A stretch of DNA of 64,000 nucleotides from contig JBBSIC010000009.1 in NCBI GenBank assembly GCA_038232275.1, positions 13,614-77,613 on the forward strand, written 5' to 3'. This DNA comes from DATLGB01 sp038232275. Lineage in GTDB: Bacteria > Actinomycetota > Thermoleophilia > Solirubrobacterales > Solirubrobacteraceae. Shown one piece after another: positions 40,625 through 48,544 of this stretch. The translations under genes and the position numbers were made by a program. The first letter of the stretch is position 1. Every line of letters starts with the position of its first letter. Below the pieces are notes generated by a model. It was not told where the DNA came from and ran no database searches. It was given only the letters and a program-made list of their open reading frames with translations.

Positions 40625-41986
40625 TCAGGCTGTGAGCAGCTCGGCGGCGGCCTGCTCGCCGATCCGCACGGCGTAGTTGGTGCCGCGGTCCTCGGGATAG
40701 ACCTGTGTGGTGTTGGCGAGCACGAGCCCCGGCACGCCGGTCTGCAGCGGCGGGATGCGGTCGCGGTAGCCGAGCGTGACGATCGGCTGCGCGGCGGGCT
40801 CCTGAAACAGCCACGCGTTGCGGATCCAGCGGCGCTCGAAGGCGGGGTTGATCGCGCGCAGGCCGGGCGCATAGCACTCGAGCACCGAGTCGAGGGTGAG
40901 CGTCAGCAGCTCGTGGCCGCTCGGCAGGTAGTTGGCGACGTAGGCGAAGCGACGGCCGTCGTAGCGCTCGGGAGAGACGAAGTTGGTGTGTTCGATGAGG
41001 CCGAGGAACGGCAGCGCGGGATCGGCGACGTTGGTCCAGTAGTACGGCGAGATCGGCCGGTCGACCTCGATCAGCAGGCACAGCGCCGCGTGGTAGTCGA
41101 TGCCCAGCAGCCGCGCGCGGTACCCGTCGTCGAGCAGGTGACCGGCGAGTGCGAGGAAGATGTCGTTGGGCATCGTCGCGAGCACCTGGTCGTAGGGCTG
41201 CGGCGGCCCGTCGGCGGCGAAGGCGCCCGGGTCGTGGCCGCTGCGGAAGGCGCCGGCGGCGGCCGGGGTGAGCGCGAAGCCGTCGCCGTCGCGATCCAGC
41301 CGCGCCGCCGGCCGGTCGGTCAGCACACGCCCGCCGTGGGCCTCGATCTCCGCGCCCAGGCGCTCGAAGAGCCGCTCCCACGAGTGGCGCGGGTAGCCGA
41401 GCTTCTCCCCGCGCGCCTCCTCGCCCTCGAGCTGGCGGCGCAGGGTGAACTTGCTCCACAGCCAGACCATCGAGATCTCCTCCGCGCGGGCGCCGAACTT
41501 CGCCCGCAGCAGCGGCCCCCAGACGATGTCCCAGGCGCTCGCGCCCATCCACCGGCGGATCCAGTCGCGCGCGGTGACCCGCTCGTAGGGCGCGGGGTCG
41601 CGGCCGAAGCGCTGCACGGCGAGAACCGCCGCGCCCATGCGCACGCGCGTCAGCCCCGGCAGCGGCTTGAAGCGCAGCAGGTCCAGCGGGGTCGTGAACG
41701 GCCACTGGCGCCCGCCGACATAAAACGCCTGTGTCGAGTCGCGCCACTCGATCTCGCCGGGCATCCCCAGCTCGTCGTAGAGCGCGGCGATGTGGCGGTC
41801 AGAGGTGAACAGGTGGTGGTAGTAGCGCTCGAGCCGGTGCCCGCCGCCGACGTCGACGGTCGCGGCCATCCCGCCGAGCCCCGGCCAGCGCTCGTAGACG
41901 TCGACGGCGTGCCCGGCCAGGGCCAGCCGCCGCGCGGCGACCAGGCCGGCCACGCCGGCGCCCAGCACCGCGATCCGCCGGCTCAT
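40625..41986 (-). CDS. FAD-dependent amine-oxidase-fold protein, UDP-galactopyranose-mutase-like
   Basis: A 453-residue flavoprotein: VLGAGVAGLVAARRLALAG (Rossmann motif, residues 7-25), YERWPGLGGMAATVDVGGG, and HRLERYYHHLFTSD. It belongs to the NAD(P)/FAD-dependent proteins common in polysaccharide clusters, distantly like UDP-galactopyranose mutase and protoporphyrinogen oxidase. It may act on a nucleotide or lipid-linked sugar, but the reaction is unknown. ATG 41986 overlaps the stop of the upstream GT2 (ATGA), so the two form an operon, suggesting that they act on the same glycan. Confidence 0.83.
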   Translation of the reverse strand: MSRRIAVLGAGVAGLVAARRLALAGHAVDVYERWPGLGGMAATVDVGGGHRLERYYHHLFTSDRHIAALYDELGMPGEIEWRDSTQAFYVGGRQWPFTTPLDLLRFKPLPGLTRVRMGAAVLAVQRFGRDPAPYERVTARDWIRRWMGASAWDIVWGPLLRAKFGARAEEISMVWLWSKFTLRRQLEGEEARGEKLGYPRHSWERLFERLGAEIEAHGGRVLTDRPAARLDRDGDGFALTPAAAGAFRSGHDPGAFAADGPPQPYDQVLATMPNDIFLALAGHLLDDGYRARLLGIDYHAALCLLIEVDRPISPYYWTNVADPALPFLGLIEHTNFVSPERYDGRRFAYVANYLPSGHELLTLTLDSVLECYAPGLRAINPAFERRWIRNAWLFQEPAAQPIVTLGYRDRIPPLQTGVPGLVLANTTQVYPEDRGTNYAVRIGEQAAAELLTA

Positions 41987-42978
41987 ATGCGCGAGCTGGG
42001 CAGGCTCGTGTCGCGGGCGGGGGCGGGATCCTCGGAGGGCCCGTCGACGTTGACGCGCTCGCCGACGACATACAGCGGCCGGTGCTTGACCTCGTCGTAG
42101 ATGCGCCCGACGTACTCGCCGATCAGTCCCACGGTGATCAGCTGGATGCCCCCGAGCAGCAGGATCGCGATCAGCGTCGAGGAGACGCCGGGCACGAACT
42201 GGTCGGTGATGCGGGCCACGATCGTCAGCGGGATGCACAAGAACGCGAGAATCGAGCAGAGAAAGCCGAAGAACGTCGCGAGCTGCAGCGGCGCGTGCGA
42301 GAACGACGAGATCGCGTCCAGCGAGAAGTGCAGCATCTGCGAGAAGGAGAACTTCGTCACTCCGGCGTAGCGCGCGTCGCGGGCGTAGGAGACGGCGGTC
42401 TGGCGGAAGCCGACCCAGACCGTCATTCCGCGCAGGAAGCGGTTGCGCTCGGGCATCGCCAGCAGGACGCGCAGGGCGCGCCGGTCCATCAGCCGGAAGT
42501 CGCCGGAGTCCGGCGTGAGCTCCATGCGCGTCAGCCGCGCGAAGACGCGATAGAACCAGTAGGCGGTCGCCAGCTTCAGCCGCGTCTCCCCGGCGCGCGA
42601 CTCGCGCACGGCGTAGACGATCTCGGCGCCGGCGCGCCACTGGTCGAGCATCGCGAGGATCAGCTCGGGCGGATCCTGCAGGTCGCCGTCGAGCATCACG
42701 ACGACGTCGCCGCGCGCGTGCTCGAGGCCCGCCGTCAGCGCGGCCTGGTGGCCGAAGTTGCGCGAGAGCGCGATCACCTTCACGCGCGGGTCGGCGGCCG
42801 CGAGGCGCCGCAGGTGCTCGCCCGTGGCGTCCACGCTGCCGTCGTCGACGAGCACGAGCTCGAGCTCGTGGCCGTCGAGCGCCGCGACGACCCGCTCGTA
42901 GAAGGCGACGACCGTCTCCTCCTCGTCGAACAGGGGCGCGACGACGCTCAGCAGGCGTAGCGTCCGTGTCTCGCTCAT
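41983..42978 (-). CDS. Polyprenyl-phosphate glycosyltransferase, GtrB/ArnC-like GT2
   Basis: A 331-residue membrane-associated GT2: SVVAPLFDEEETVVAFYERV, LELVLVDDGSVDATGEHLRR, ALSRNFGHQAALTAGLEHA, VVMLDGDLQDPPELI (DxD with QDPPE) and DFRLMDRRAL are all signatures of GtrB/ArnC/DPM1-type enzymes that load a sugar onto undecaprenyl phosphate. Two C-terminal TM helices (about 235-260 and 265-295) follow. The product would serve a GT-C enzyme such as the one at 19.6 kb. ATG 42978 has TACCAT 8 bases upstream. Coupled to the flavoprotein gene. Confidence 0.93.
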   Translation of the reverse strand: MSETRTLRLLSVVAPLFDEEETVVAFYERVVAALDGHELELVLVDDGSVDATGEHLRRLAAADPRVKVIALSRNFGHQAALTAGLEHARGDVVVMLDGDLQDPPELILAMLDQWRAGAEIVYAVRESRAGETRLKLATAYWFYRVFARLTRMELTPDSGDFRLMDRRALRVLLAMPERNRFLRGMTVWVGFRQTAVSYARDARYAGVTKFSFSQMLHFSLDAISSFSHAPLQLATFFGFLCSILAFLCIPLTIVARITDQFVPGVSSTLIAILLLGGIQLITVGLIGEYVGRIYDEVKHRPLYVVGERVNVDGPSEDPAPARDTSLPSSRI

Positions 42979-42986
42979 CGCAGGGG

Positions 42987-43030
42987 ATGGTACGTGGCGC
43001 CGCGGCCACCTCCCGTGCGTCCACTAGCTT
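42987..43030. promoter_or_regulatory. Divergent leaderless promoters of the GtrB-like and methyltransferase genes
   Basis: TACCAT on the minus strand (42987-42992) is 8 bases before ATG 42978; TAGCTT on the plus strand (43025-43030) is 9 bases before ATG 43040. The two boxes are 32 bases apart and do not overlap. Confidence 0.5.
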
Positions 43031-43039
43031 GGCGCGCCG

Positions 43040-43834
43040 ATGCAGCGTGTGTCCCCCGACGTCTACGACCGCGAGTACTTTTTGTCGAACACCTGCGAGG
43101 GGGCGGACGAGTTCCACGCCGGGCGCGGCCTGTCGCCGCTGAAGGCCCGCCAGGTCGCCCACCTGGACCCCGGCCCGGGCCGGCGGGTGCTCGACCTGGG
43201 CTGCGGGCGCGGCGAGGTGCTGCTGGCGTGCGCGCAGCGCGGGGCGCGCGTGGCCGGCCTGGACTACGCGGCCGCCGCCGTCCAGATCAGCCAGGACACG
43301 CTGGCCGGCGCCGGCGGGGATCCCGAGATCGTCCGCGGCGACGTCACGCGCCTGCCCTGGGCCGACGGGAGCTTCGATGCCGTCCTCAGCGGCGACGTGA
43401 TCGAACACCTCGTCCCCGCCGACGCCCAGGCGATGCTGCGCGAGGCCCACCGGGTGCTCAAGCCCGGTGGCCGGCTCGTCGTGCACACCGCGCCGAACCG
43501 CCTCTTTCTGCTGGTGACGTGGCCGCTCGCGCGCTGGCCCCTGCTGCTCGCCGGCCACCGCGACACGGTGACGGCGCTCGAGGTCTGGATCGCCGCAAGC
43601 AAGAGCTATCACGTCAACGAGCAGTCGCTCTTCGGCCTGCGCCGGGCCCTGCGCCGCGCCGGGTTCGCCCGGCCGACCGTCTGGATCGACCCGAACATCG
43701 TGCGCGACGGCAGCCACCACACGACGGAGGGCCTGCGCGGCAGCTGGATGATCCGCGCTGGCCAACGCGTCGCGGGGCTGCGCCCCGTCCGCCTGCTGGC
43801 GGGCAACGACCTCTGGGCGGTCGCGAAGCGGTGA
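43040..43834 (+). CDS. SAM-dependent methyltransferase
   Basis: A 264-residue class I methyltransferase: VYDREYFLSNTCEGADEF, motif I VLDLGCGRGEVLLACA, VAGLDYAAAAVQIS, DVTRLPWADGSFDAVLSGDV, LKPGGRLVVHTAPN. The N-terminal segment is typical of sugar methyltransferases adjacent to GT genes. Start ATG with TAGCTT 9 bases upstream. Its TGA overlaps the GTG of the next methyltransferase, so the two are cotranscribed and probably modify the same glycan. Confidence 0.88.
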   Translation: MQRVSPDVYDREYFLSNTCEGADEFHAGRGLSPLKARQVAHLDPGPGRRVLDLGCGRGEVLLACAQRGARVAGLDYAAAAVQISQDTLAGAGGDPEIVRGDVTRLPWADGSFDAVLSGDVIEHLVPADAQAMLREAHRVLKPGGRLVVHTAPNRLFLLVTWPLARWPLLLAGHRDTVTALEVWIAASKSYHVNEQSLFGLRRALRRAGFARPTVWIDPNIVRDGSHHTTEGLRGSWMIRAGQRVAGLRPVRLLAGNDLWAVAKR

Positions 43835-44727
43835 GCGCGCTGTGCGCCGCCTGCGGCGCCGGATCCCTGCGGATGGCGTTCCGCGTCGGGCGCCCGCTCG
43901 GCGAGCAGGGCCTGATCCCGACGACCGACGCCTACGGGACCGCGCTGGACGACATCGTCAGCTGCCCGGCCTGCGGGCACAAGCAGATCGCCCACAAGCC
44001 GTCCGAGGTCGAGTTGCTCACGCTCTACGTCGGCGCGCGCGCCGACCACTACGTCGAGGAGGAGACGGGCCAGCTGCACACCGCGCACGCGACACTCGCG
44101 CAGATCGAGCGCCACGTCGCGCGCGGCCGGCTGCTGGACCTCGGCTGCTGGGTCGGCTACCTGCTCGCCGCGGCGCGCGACCGCGGCTGGGAGGTCACCG
44201 GGGTCGAGCCGTCGGCCTTCGCCGCGCAGTTCGCGCGCGAGCGGCTGGGGCTGCCGATCATCGAGGCGGGCCTGCTGACCGCCGAGCTGCCGCCGGGCAG
44301 CTTCGACGCGATCGTCCTCGGCGACGTTCTCGAGCACCTGACCGACCCGCTCGCCGCCCTCGGCCACGTAGCGACGCTGCTCGCGCCGGGCGGCGTCCTG
44401 TACCTGACCCTCCCCGACGCCGGCAGCCGCCTGGCCCGCGCCATGGGGAAGCGCTGGTGGTCGGTGATCCCCACCCACGTCCAGCACTTCTCGCGCCACA
44501 GCGTCCGGACGCTGCTGGACCGAGCGGGCTACGAGACCCTCGAGATCTCGACGGCGCCCAAGACCTTCAGCGTCCGCTACTACCTCTGGCGCATCGGCGG
44601 CTACTCGCCCGCGGTCTCGAACGCGCTGATCCGCGCCGCCGCCGCGGTCCGCCTCGCCGACCGCCTGTGGACGCCGGACTTCCGCGACCGCATGGCCGTT
44701 GTCGCCCGCGGCCCCGGGCTCGTCTAG
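43831..44727 (+). CDS. SAM-dependent methyltransferase with N-terminal zinc ribbon
   Basis: A 298-residue protein with two cysteine pairs (CAAC at 5-8 and CPAC about 45-48) forming a zinc ribbon, then a class I methyltransferase: LLDLGCWVGYLLAAARDRGW (motif I with W replacing G), VTGVEPSAFA, GDVLEHLTDPLAALGHV, and LAPGGVLYLTLPDAGS. Same architecture as the enzyme at 21.6 kb; related proteins add C-methyl groups or methylate sugars. GTG 43831 comes from the GTGA overlap. The downstream 70 bases up to the converging vapC show nothing distinct. Confidence 0.88.
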   Translation: MSALCAACGAGSLRMAFRVGRPLGEQGLIPTTDAYGTALDDIVSCPACGHKQIAHKPSEVELLTLYVGARADHYVEEETGQLHTAHATLAQIERHVARGRLLDLGCWVGYLLAAARDRGWEVTGVEPSAFAAQFARERLGLPIIEAGLLTAELPPGSFDAIVLGDVLEHLTDPLAALGHVATLLAPGGVLYLTLPDAGSRLARAMGKRWWSVIPTHVQHFSRHSVRTLLDRAGYETLEISTAPKTFSVRYYLWRIGGYSPAVSNALIRAAAAVRLADRLWTPDFRDRMAVVARGPGLV

Positions 44728-44797
44728 CCCATCCGTGCTGTGACGGGCGTGGCCGGAGCACGCGTGGCGCGAGGCGGGGAGCGCGATACGGCACTGG

Positions 44798-45190
44798 TCA
44801 CACGGTGATCACGCGCAGGCTCGGCACCATGTCGAAGTCAGCGTCCTGGGTGAGCAAGTCGGCGTCGTGGGCAATCGCGGTGGCTGCGATCCAGGCGTCC
44901 TGAACGCCGAGTCGGCCGTGTCCGGCGGCTCGCATCTGCACCGTGAGCGTCGCAAAGGCTGACGCCACCTCACGATCGGCCGGCAGGGCGCTCACTTGCT
45001 CGGCAGCACGCAGCGTGCGCAGGCGAACTGCTCTCACGTGCGGTTCGGCGGCAGCGAGCACGCCCATCTCCAGCTCGGCGATCGTGACGATCGAGACCGC
45101 GATCTGGAGCCCGTCGGGAAGTCGATCAAGCGGCCTGCCCACCTCTCGCGCGACGAAGAGCGAGGTATCGGCGATGGCTCGCAGACTCAC
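44798..45190 (-). CDS. vapC: PIN-domain ribonuclease toxin VapC
   Basis: A 130-residue PIN-domain toxin with acidic residues D8 (AIADTSLFVAR), E39 (VTIAELEMG), D98 (GVQDAWIAATA) and D116 (LLTQDADFD). It belongs to a different VapC subgroup from the one at 40.1 kb. GTG 45190 overlaps the antitoxin stop (GTGA), fixing the frame. Target RNA unknown. It marks the right edge of the glycan locus. Confidence 0.92.
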   Translation of the reverse strand: MSLRAIADTSLFVAREVGRPLDRLPDGLQIAVSIVTIAELEMGVLAAAEPHVRAVRLRTLRAAEQVSALPADREVASAFATLTVQMRAAGHGRLGVQDAWIAATAIAHDADLLTQDADFDMVPSLRVITV

Positions 45191-45432
45191 AGATCCTCGA
45201 GCGTATCCGGCTGAAGCGCGGCGAGATCGTCTCGCAGACCGGGGTCGGCTGGGTGGGACAAGATGCGCGCGAAAAAGAGATCAGCCGCCAGCCACGTCGG
45301 GCGGTCCCCGAGCGGCACGATCTGGGCTACCGGGCGCCGATTGCTCTCCACCGTCAACGTCTCCCCTGCCTCCACGCGGCGCAGCACACCGCCCGTGTCG
45401 TTACGGAGGTCGCGGACTGAGATGACGCTCAT
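45187..45432 (-). CDS. Phd/YefM-type antitoxin of the VapC pair
   Basis: An 81-residue prevent-host-death family antitoxin: MSVISVRDLRNDTGGVLRRV, then GETLTVESNRRPVAQIVPL, and a C-terminal toxin-binding tail (LFFARILSHPADPGL). The ATG at 45432 is the canonical Phd start; an upstream extension is not Phd-like. TACCGT lies 7 bases upstream between the arms of a GTCGCA/TGCGAC repeat, a likely autoregulatory site. Confidence 0.9.
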   Translation of the reverse strand: MSVISVRDLRNDTGGVLRRVEAGETLTVESNRRPVAQIVPLGDRPTWLAADLFFARILSHPADPGLRDDLAALQPDTLEDL

Positions 45433-45458
45433 GTCGCAGACGGTAGCACGAGTGCGAC
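45433..45458 (-). promoter_or_regulatory. Promoter and candidate operator of the Phd/VapC module
   Basis: GTCGCA (45433-45438) and TGCGAC (45453-45458) flank the minus-strand -10 TACCGT (45440-45445). The left arm abuts the start codon. Confidence 0.5.
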
Positions 45459-45538
45459 ATATGCTGGGCGGCCGATGCTCGAGCGTCACACGAGGCATCG
45501 GTGAGGGGCCTCGCCTGGATGGGTTCGGTGGAAGGAAC

Positions 45539-45544
45539 TACCGT
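45539..45544 (+). promoter_or_regulatory. -10 hexamer TACCGT of the proline-catabolism operon
   Basis: TACCGT, 8 bases before GTG 45553; no Shine-Dalgarno in between. Confidence 0.45.
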
Positions 45545-45552
45545 CCGCCGCC

Positions 45553-46917
45553 GTGGACGACGCGAGGCTCGAGCAGGAGTTGGACGCGGTCGGCCGCCGC
45601 CTGGCCGCCGCCCTGCCCTCCGCCGCGCACCACCCGCTGAAGGCCGTGGACGACCGCGCCATGGACCTCGCCTCCTCCGACCAGGAGCTCAAGGCCGCGC
45701 TGTTTCGCTTCGTCGACGTCGTCCCGGCCTGCCGCGACCTCGACGACCTCGCGCGCCACCTGACCGGCCTGCTCGACGAGGTCTCCGAGCCCCCACCGCC
45801 GATCTCCGCCGCCCTGAAGCTGGGGGGCAGCCGAGCCGGTCGCATGGCGCTGGGGGCCGCCGCCGCCGGCGGCGTCAGGCACATGGCGCACCGCTTCATC
45901 GTCGGCGAGTCGCCAAAGGCCGCGCTCGGCGAGCTGCGCAGCCTGTGGAGAGACGATGTCGCCGCGACCGTCGACCTGCTCGGCGAGGCGACCGTCACCG
46001 AGGCCGAGGCCCAGCGCTACGCCGCGCGCTGCGCGGAGGCACTCGCGGCGCTCGTGAGCGCGACGGCCGCCTGGCCGGCGCGGCCGAACCTGGAGGCCGA
46101 CTCGAGCGGGCCGCTCGCCCGCGCGAACCTCTCCGTCAAGGTCTCCGCCCTGACGCCGCTGCTGCGCGCCGACGCGCCGGAGCGGGGCCGCGCCGACGCC
46201 GCGACCCGGCTGCGCGAGCTGCTGCGCCAGGCGCGCGACCTGCGCGCCCACCTGCACATCGACATGGAGTCGCTGGACTCGCGCGACACCGTCACCCAGC
46301 TGATCCTCGACCTGCTCGCCGAGGAGGAGTTCCGCGCGGGGCCCTCCGCCGGCGTCGTGCTGCAGGCCTATCTGCGCGACAGCCCGGACACGGCGGACCT
46401 CCTGCTCGACTGGGCTATGAATGGCCCCGGCGCCCGGCGCGCACAGCCGCTGACCGTGCGGCTGGTCAAGGGCGCCTACTGGGACCACGAGATCGTGCAG
46501 GCCAGCCAGCACGGCTGGCCCGCCCCGGTCTTCGACGTCAAGGCCGACTGCGACCTGAACTTCGAGCTGCTGACGCGCCGCCTGCTCGACGCGCGCGGCC
46601 GCATGCGGGTCGCCGTCGCCTCCCACAACGTGCGCTCCATCGCCCACGCGATCGCCTACAACCGGCTCTCCGGCGGCGAGGATCGCGACCTCGAGCTGCA
46701 GGTCCTGCGCGGCCTCGGCGACCCGCTGGCGGAGGCGATCGCGGCGCTCGGCCTGCGCGTGCGCGCCTACTGCCCGGTCGGCGACCTCGTCGCCGGCATG
46801 GCCTACCTTGTCCGCCGCCTACTCGAGAACACGAGCAACGACTCCTTTTTACACCAGCAGTCCCAGGGCGCGTCGCTGGACGCGCTGCTCGCCCGACCGG
46901 TGCCCTCGCCGTCATGA
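45553..46917 (+). CDS. Proline dehydrogenase, PutA-type PRODH domain
   Basis: A 454-residue FAD enzyme that oxidises proline to pyrroline-5-carboxylate. The PutA-style PRODH barrel is clear from ARANLSVKVSALTPLLR, LTVRLVKGAYWDHEIVQA, MRVAVASHNVRSIAHAIAYN, and RVRAYCPVGDLVAGMAYLV followed by RRLLENTSNDSFL. The length and the N-terminal helical arm match the PRODH half of PutA rather than the short monofunctional PRODH. It is separate from the dehydrogenase half, which follows with an ATGA overlap. The GTG start has TACCGT 8 bases upstream. Confidence 0.94.
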   Translation: MDDARLEQELDAVGRRLAAALPSAAHHPLKAVDDRAMDLASSDQELKAALFRFVDVVPACRDLDDLARHLTGLLDEVSEPPPPISAALKLGGSRAGRMALGAAAAGGVRHMAHRFIVGESPKAALGELRSLWRDDVAATVDLLGEATVTEAEAQRYAARCAEALAALVSATAAWPARPNLEADSSGPLARANLSVKVSALTPLLRADAPERGRADAATRLRELLRQARDLRAHLHIDMESLDSRDTVTQLILDLLAEEEFRAGPSAGVVLQAYLRDSPDTADLLLDWAMNGPGARRAQPLTVRLVKGAYWDHEIVQASQHGWPAPVFDVKADCDLNFELLTRRLLDARGRMRVAVASHNVRSIAHAIAYNRLSGGEDRDLELQVLRGLGDPLAEAIAALGLRVRAYCPVGDLVAGMAYLVRRLLENTSNDSFLHQQSQGASLDALLARPVPSPS

Positions 46918-48470
46918 GCTTCAGCAACGAGCCCGTCCTCGAGCTGCGCCGCGCCCCCGTGCGCGCGGCGCTCGCAGACGCCCTGACCGCGCTCGACGCC
47001 GAGCTGCCGCTGCGGGTGCCGGTGTGGATCGGGACGCAGCGGCGCACGGGGGACGACGTCGTCTCCGTCGACCCCTGCCACGCCGACCGCGTCGTCGCCG
47101 TGGCCGCCGCGGCGACGCCTGACGAGGTCGGCGCCGCGCTCGAGGCGGCCCGCGAAGGCTTCCGCGTCTGGAGCGCGACGCCGGCGCAGGAGCGCAGCGC
47201 CGTCCTGCGCCGCGCGGCGGAGGTCCTGCGCGCGGGCCGGGCGCGCGCGGCCGCACTGGCCCTGCGCGAGGCGGGCAAGCCGTGGCCCGAGGCCGACGCC
47301 GACGTCTGCGAAGCGATCGACTTCCTCGAGTTCTACGCGCGCGGCGCACTCGAGCTCGACCGCGGTGTCGCGCTGCTGCAGGTCCCGGGCGAGCGCAACG
47401 AGCTGCGCTACGCGCCGCGCGGCGTCGTCGCGGTGATCGCGCCGTGGAACTTCCCGCTCGCGATCGCACTTGGCATGGCCGCCGCCGGCCTGGCCACCGG
47501 CAACGCGGTCGTGCTCAAGCCCGCCGAGCAGGCGCCGGGCTGCGCGCTGCTGCTGGCCGAGGCGCTGCTCGCGGCGGGCCTGCCGCCCGGCGTGTTCTCC
47601 CTGCTGCCGGGGTTCGGCGACGTCGGTGCGGCGCTGGTCGCCGACCCGCGCGTCCACACGATCGCCTTCACCGGCTCCAACGCCGTCGGCCTGGAGATCC
47701 TGCGCTCCGCCGCCGAGGTGCGCGACGGCCAGCACCATCTCAAGCGGGTCGTCGCCGAGATGGGCGGCAAGAACTGCGTCATCGTCGACTCCGACGCCGA
47801 CCTCAACGAGGTCGTCCCCGCGCTGGTCTCGAGCGCGTTCACCTACGCCGGCCAGAAGTGCTCGGCCGCCGCGCGCGTGCTCGTGCACGAGACGATCCAC
47901 GACGCGCTGGTGGACCGGCTCGCGGGTGCCGTCGAGCTGCTCGAGGTCGCCCCCGCCGAGCGGCTGTCGGTCGACGTCCCCGCGGTCATCGAGGCCGAGG
48001 CGCTGGAGCGCCACGCCCGCTTCGCCGCGCTCGCCGCCGCGCAGGGACGCGTGGCCGCGCAGGTCACCGAGATCCCGGCGGGCGGCTTCTACGCACCGCC
48101 GACCCTCGTCTGCGACCTGCCCGCGGACTCCGAGATCCTGTCGTCCGAGGTCTTCGCGCCGCTGCTCGCCGTCGAGCGGGTGGACTCGATGTCCGACGCC
48201 TGCGACCGCGTCGACGCCTCGCCCTTCGCGCTGACCGGCGGCCTGTTCTGCCGCAACCCGGACGTCGTCGAGGACGTCATCCGCCGCTCGCCCGTCGGCA
48301 ACCTGTACGTCAACCGCGCGATCACCGGCGCGATGGTCGGACGCCAGCCCTTCGGCGGCAACAAGCTCTCGGGCACCGGCACGAAGGCCGGCGGCCCGAG
48401 CTACCTGCTGCAGTTCGTCGAGCCGCGCGTCGTCAGCGAGAACACGATGCGTCACGGGCTCGTGGTGTGA
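46914..48470 (+). CDS. L-glutamate gamma-semialdehyde (P5C) dehydrogenase
   Basis: A 518-residue aldehyde dehydrogenase converting P5C/glutamate semialdehyde to glutamate with NAD+. The catalytic residues are C316 in YAGQKCSAAARV, E282 in VVAEMGGKN, and N179 in APWNFP; the cofactor loop AFTGSNAVGL and the end FGGNKLSGTGTKAGGPSYL fit the PutA/RocA group. ATG 46914 overlaps the PRODH stop (ATGA), so both steps are made together. C-terminal FVEPRVVSENT is standard. Its stop overlaps the ATG of a 24-codon ORF. Confidence 0.95.
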   Translation: MSFSNEPVLELRRAPVRAALADALTALDAELPLRVPVWIGTQRRTGDDVVSVDPCHADRVVAVAAAATPDEVGAALEAAREGFRVWSATPAQERSAVLRRAAEVLRAGRARAAALALREAGKPWPEADADVCEAIDFLEFYARGALELDRGVALLQVPGERNELRYAPRGVVAVIAPWNFPLAIALGMAAAGLATGNAVVLKPAEQAPGCALLLAEALLAAGLPPGVFSLLPGFGDVGAALVADPRVHTIAFTGSNAVGLEILRSAAEVRDGQHHLKRVVAEMGGKNCVIVDSDADLNEVVPALVSSAFTYAGQKCSAAARVLVHETIHDALVDRLAGAVELLEVAPAERLSVDVPAVIEAEALERHARFAALAAAQGRVAAQVTEIPAGGFYAPPTLVCDLPADSEILSSEVFAPLLAVERVDSMSDACDRVDASPFALTGGLFCRNPDVVEDVIRRSPVGNLYVNRAITGAMVGRQPFGGNKLSGTGTKAGGPSYLLQFVEPRVVSENTMRHGLVV

Positions 48471-48544
48471 TGGCTCGGCGGGAGCTGCTGGCGGGGGCGG
48501 CCGGGCCCGCGCTGGCGGGGCCGAATCCGGCGATGAAGCTGTAG
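48470..48544 (+). pseudogene. 24-codon ORF resembling a truncated twin-arginine signal
   Basis: Starts on the last base of the P5CDH stop (TGATG). It encodes MARRELLAGAAGPALAGP then NPAMKL and a stop. RR followed by a hydrophobic alanine/glycine stretch looks like the start of a Tat-exported protein cut off after the signal. The coupling to P5CDH suggests that a secreted protein once followed here. It could also be a chance ORF. Confidence 0.35.
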
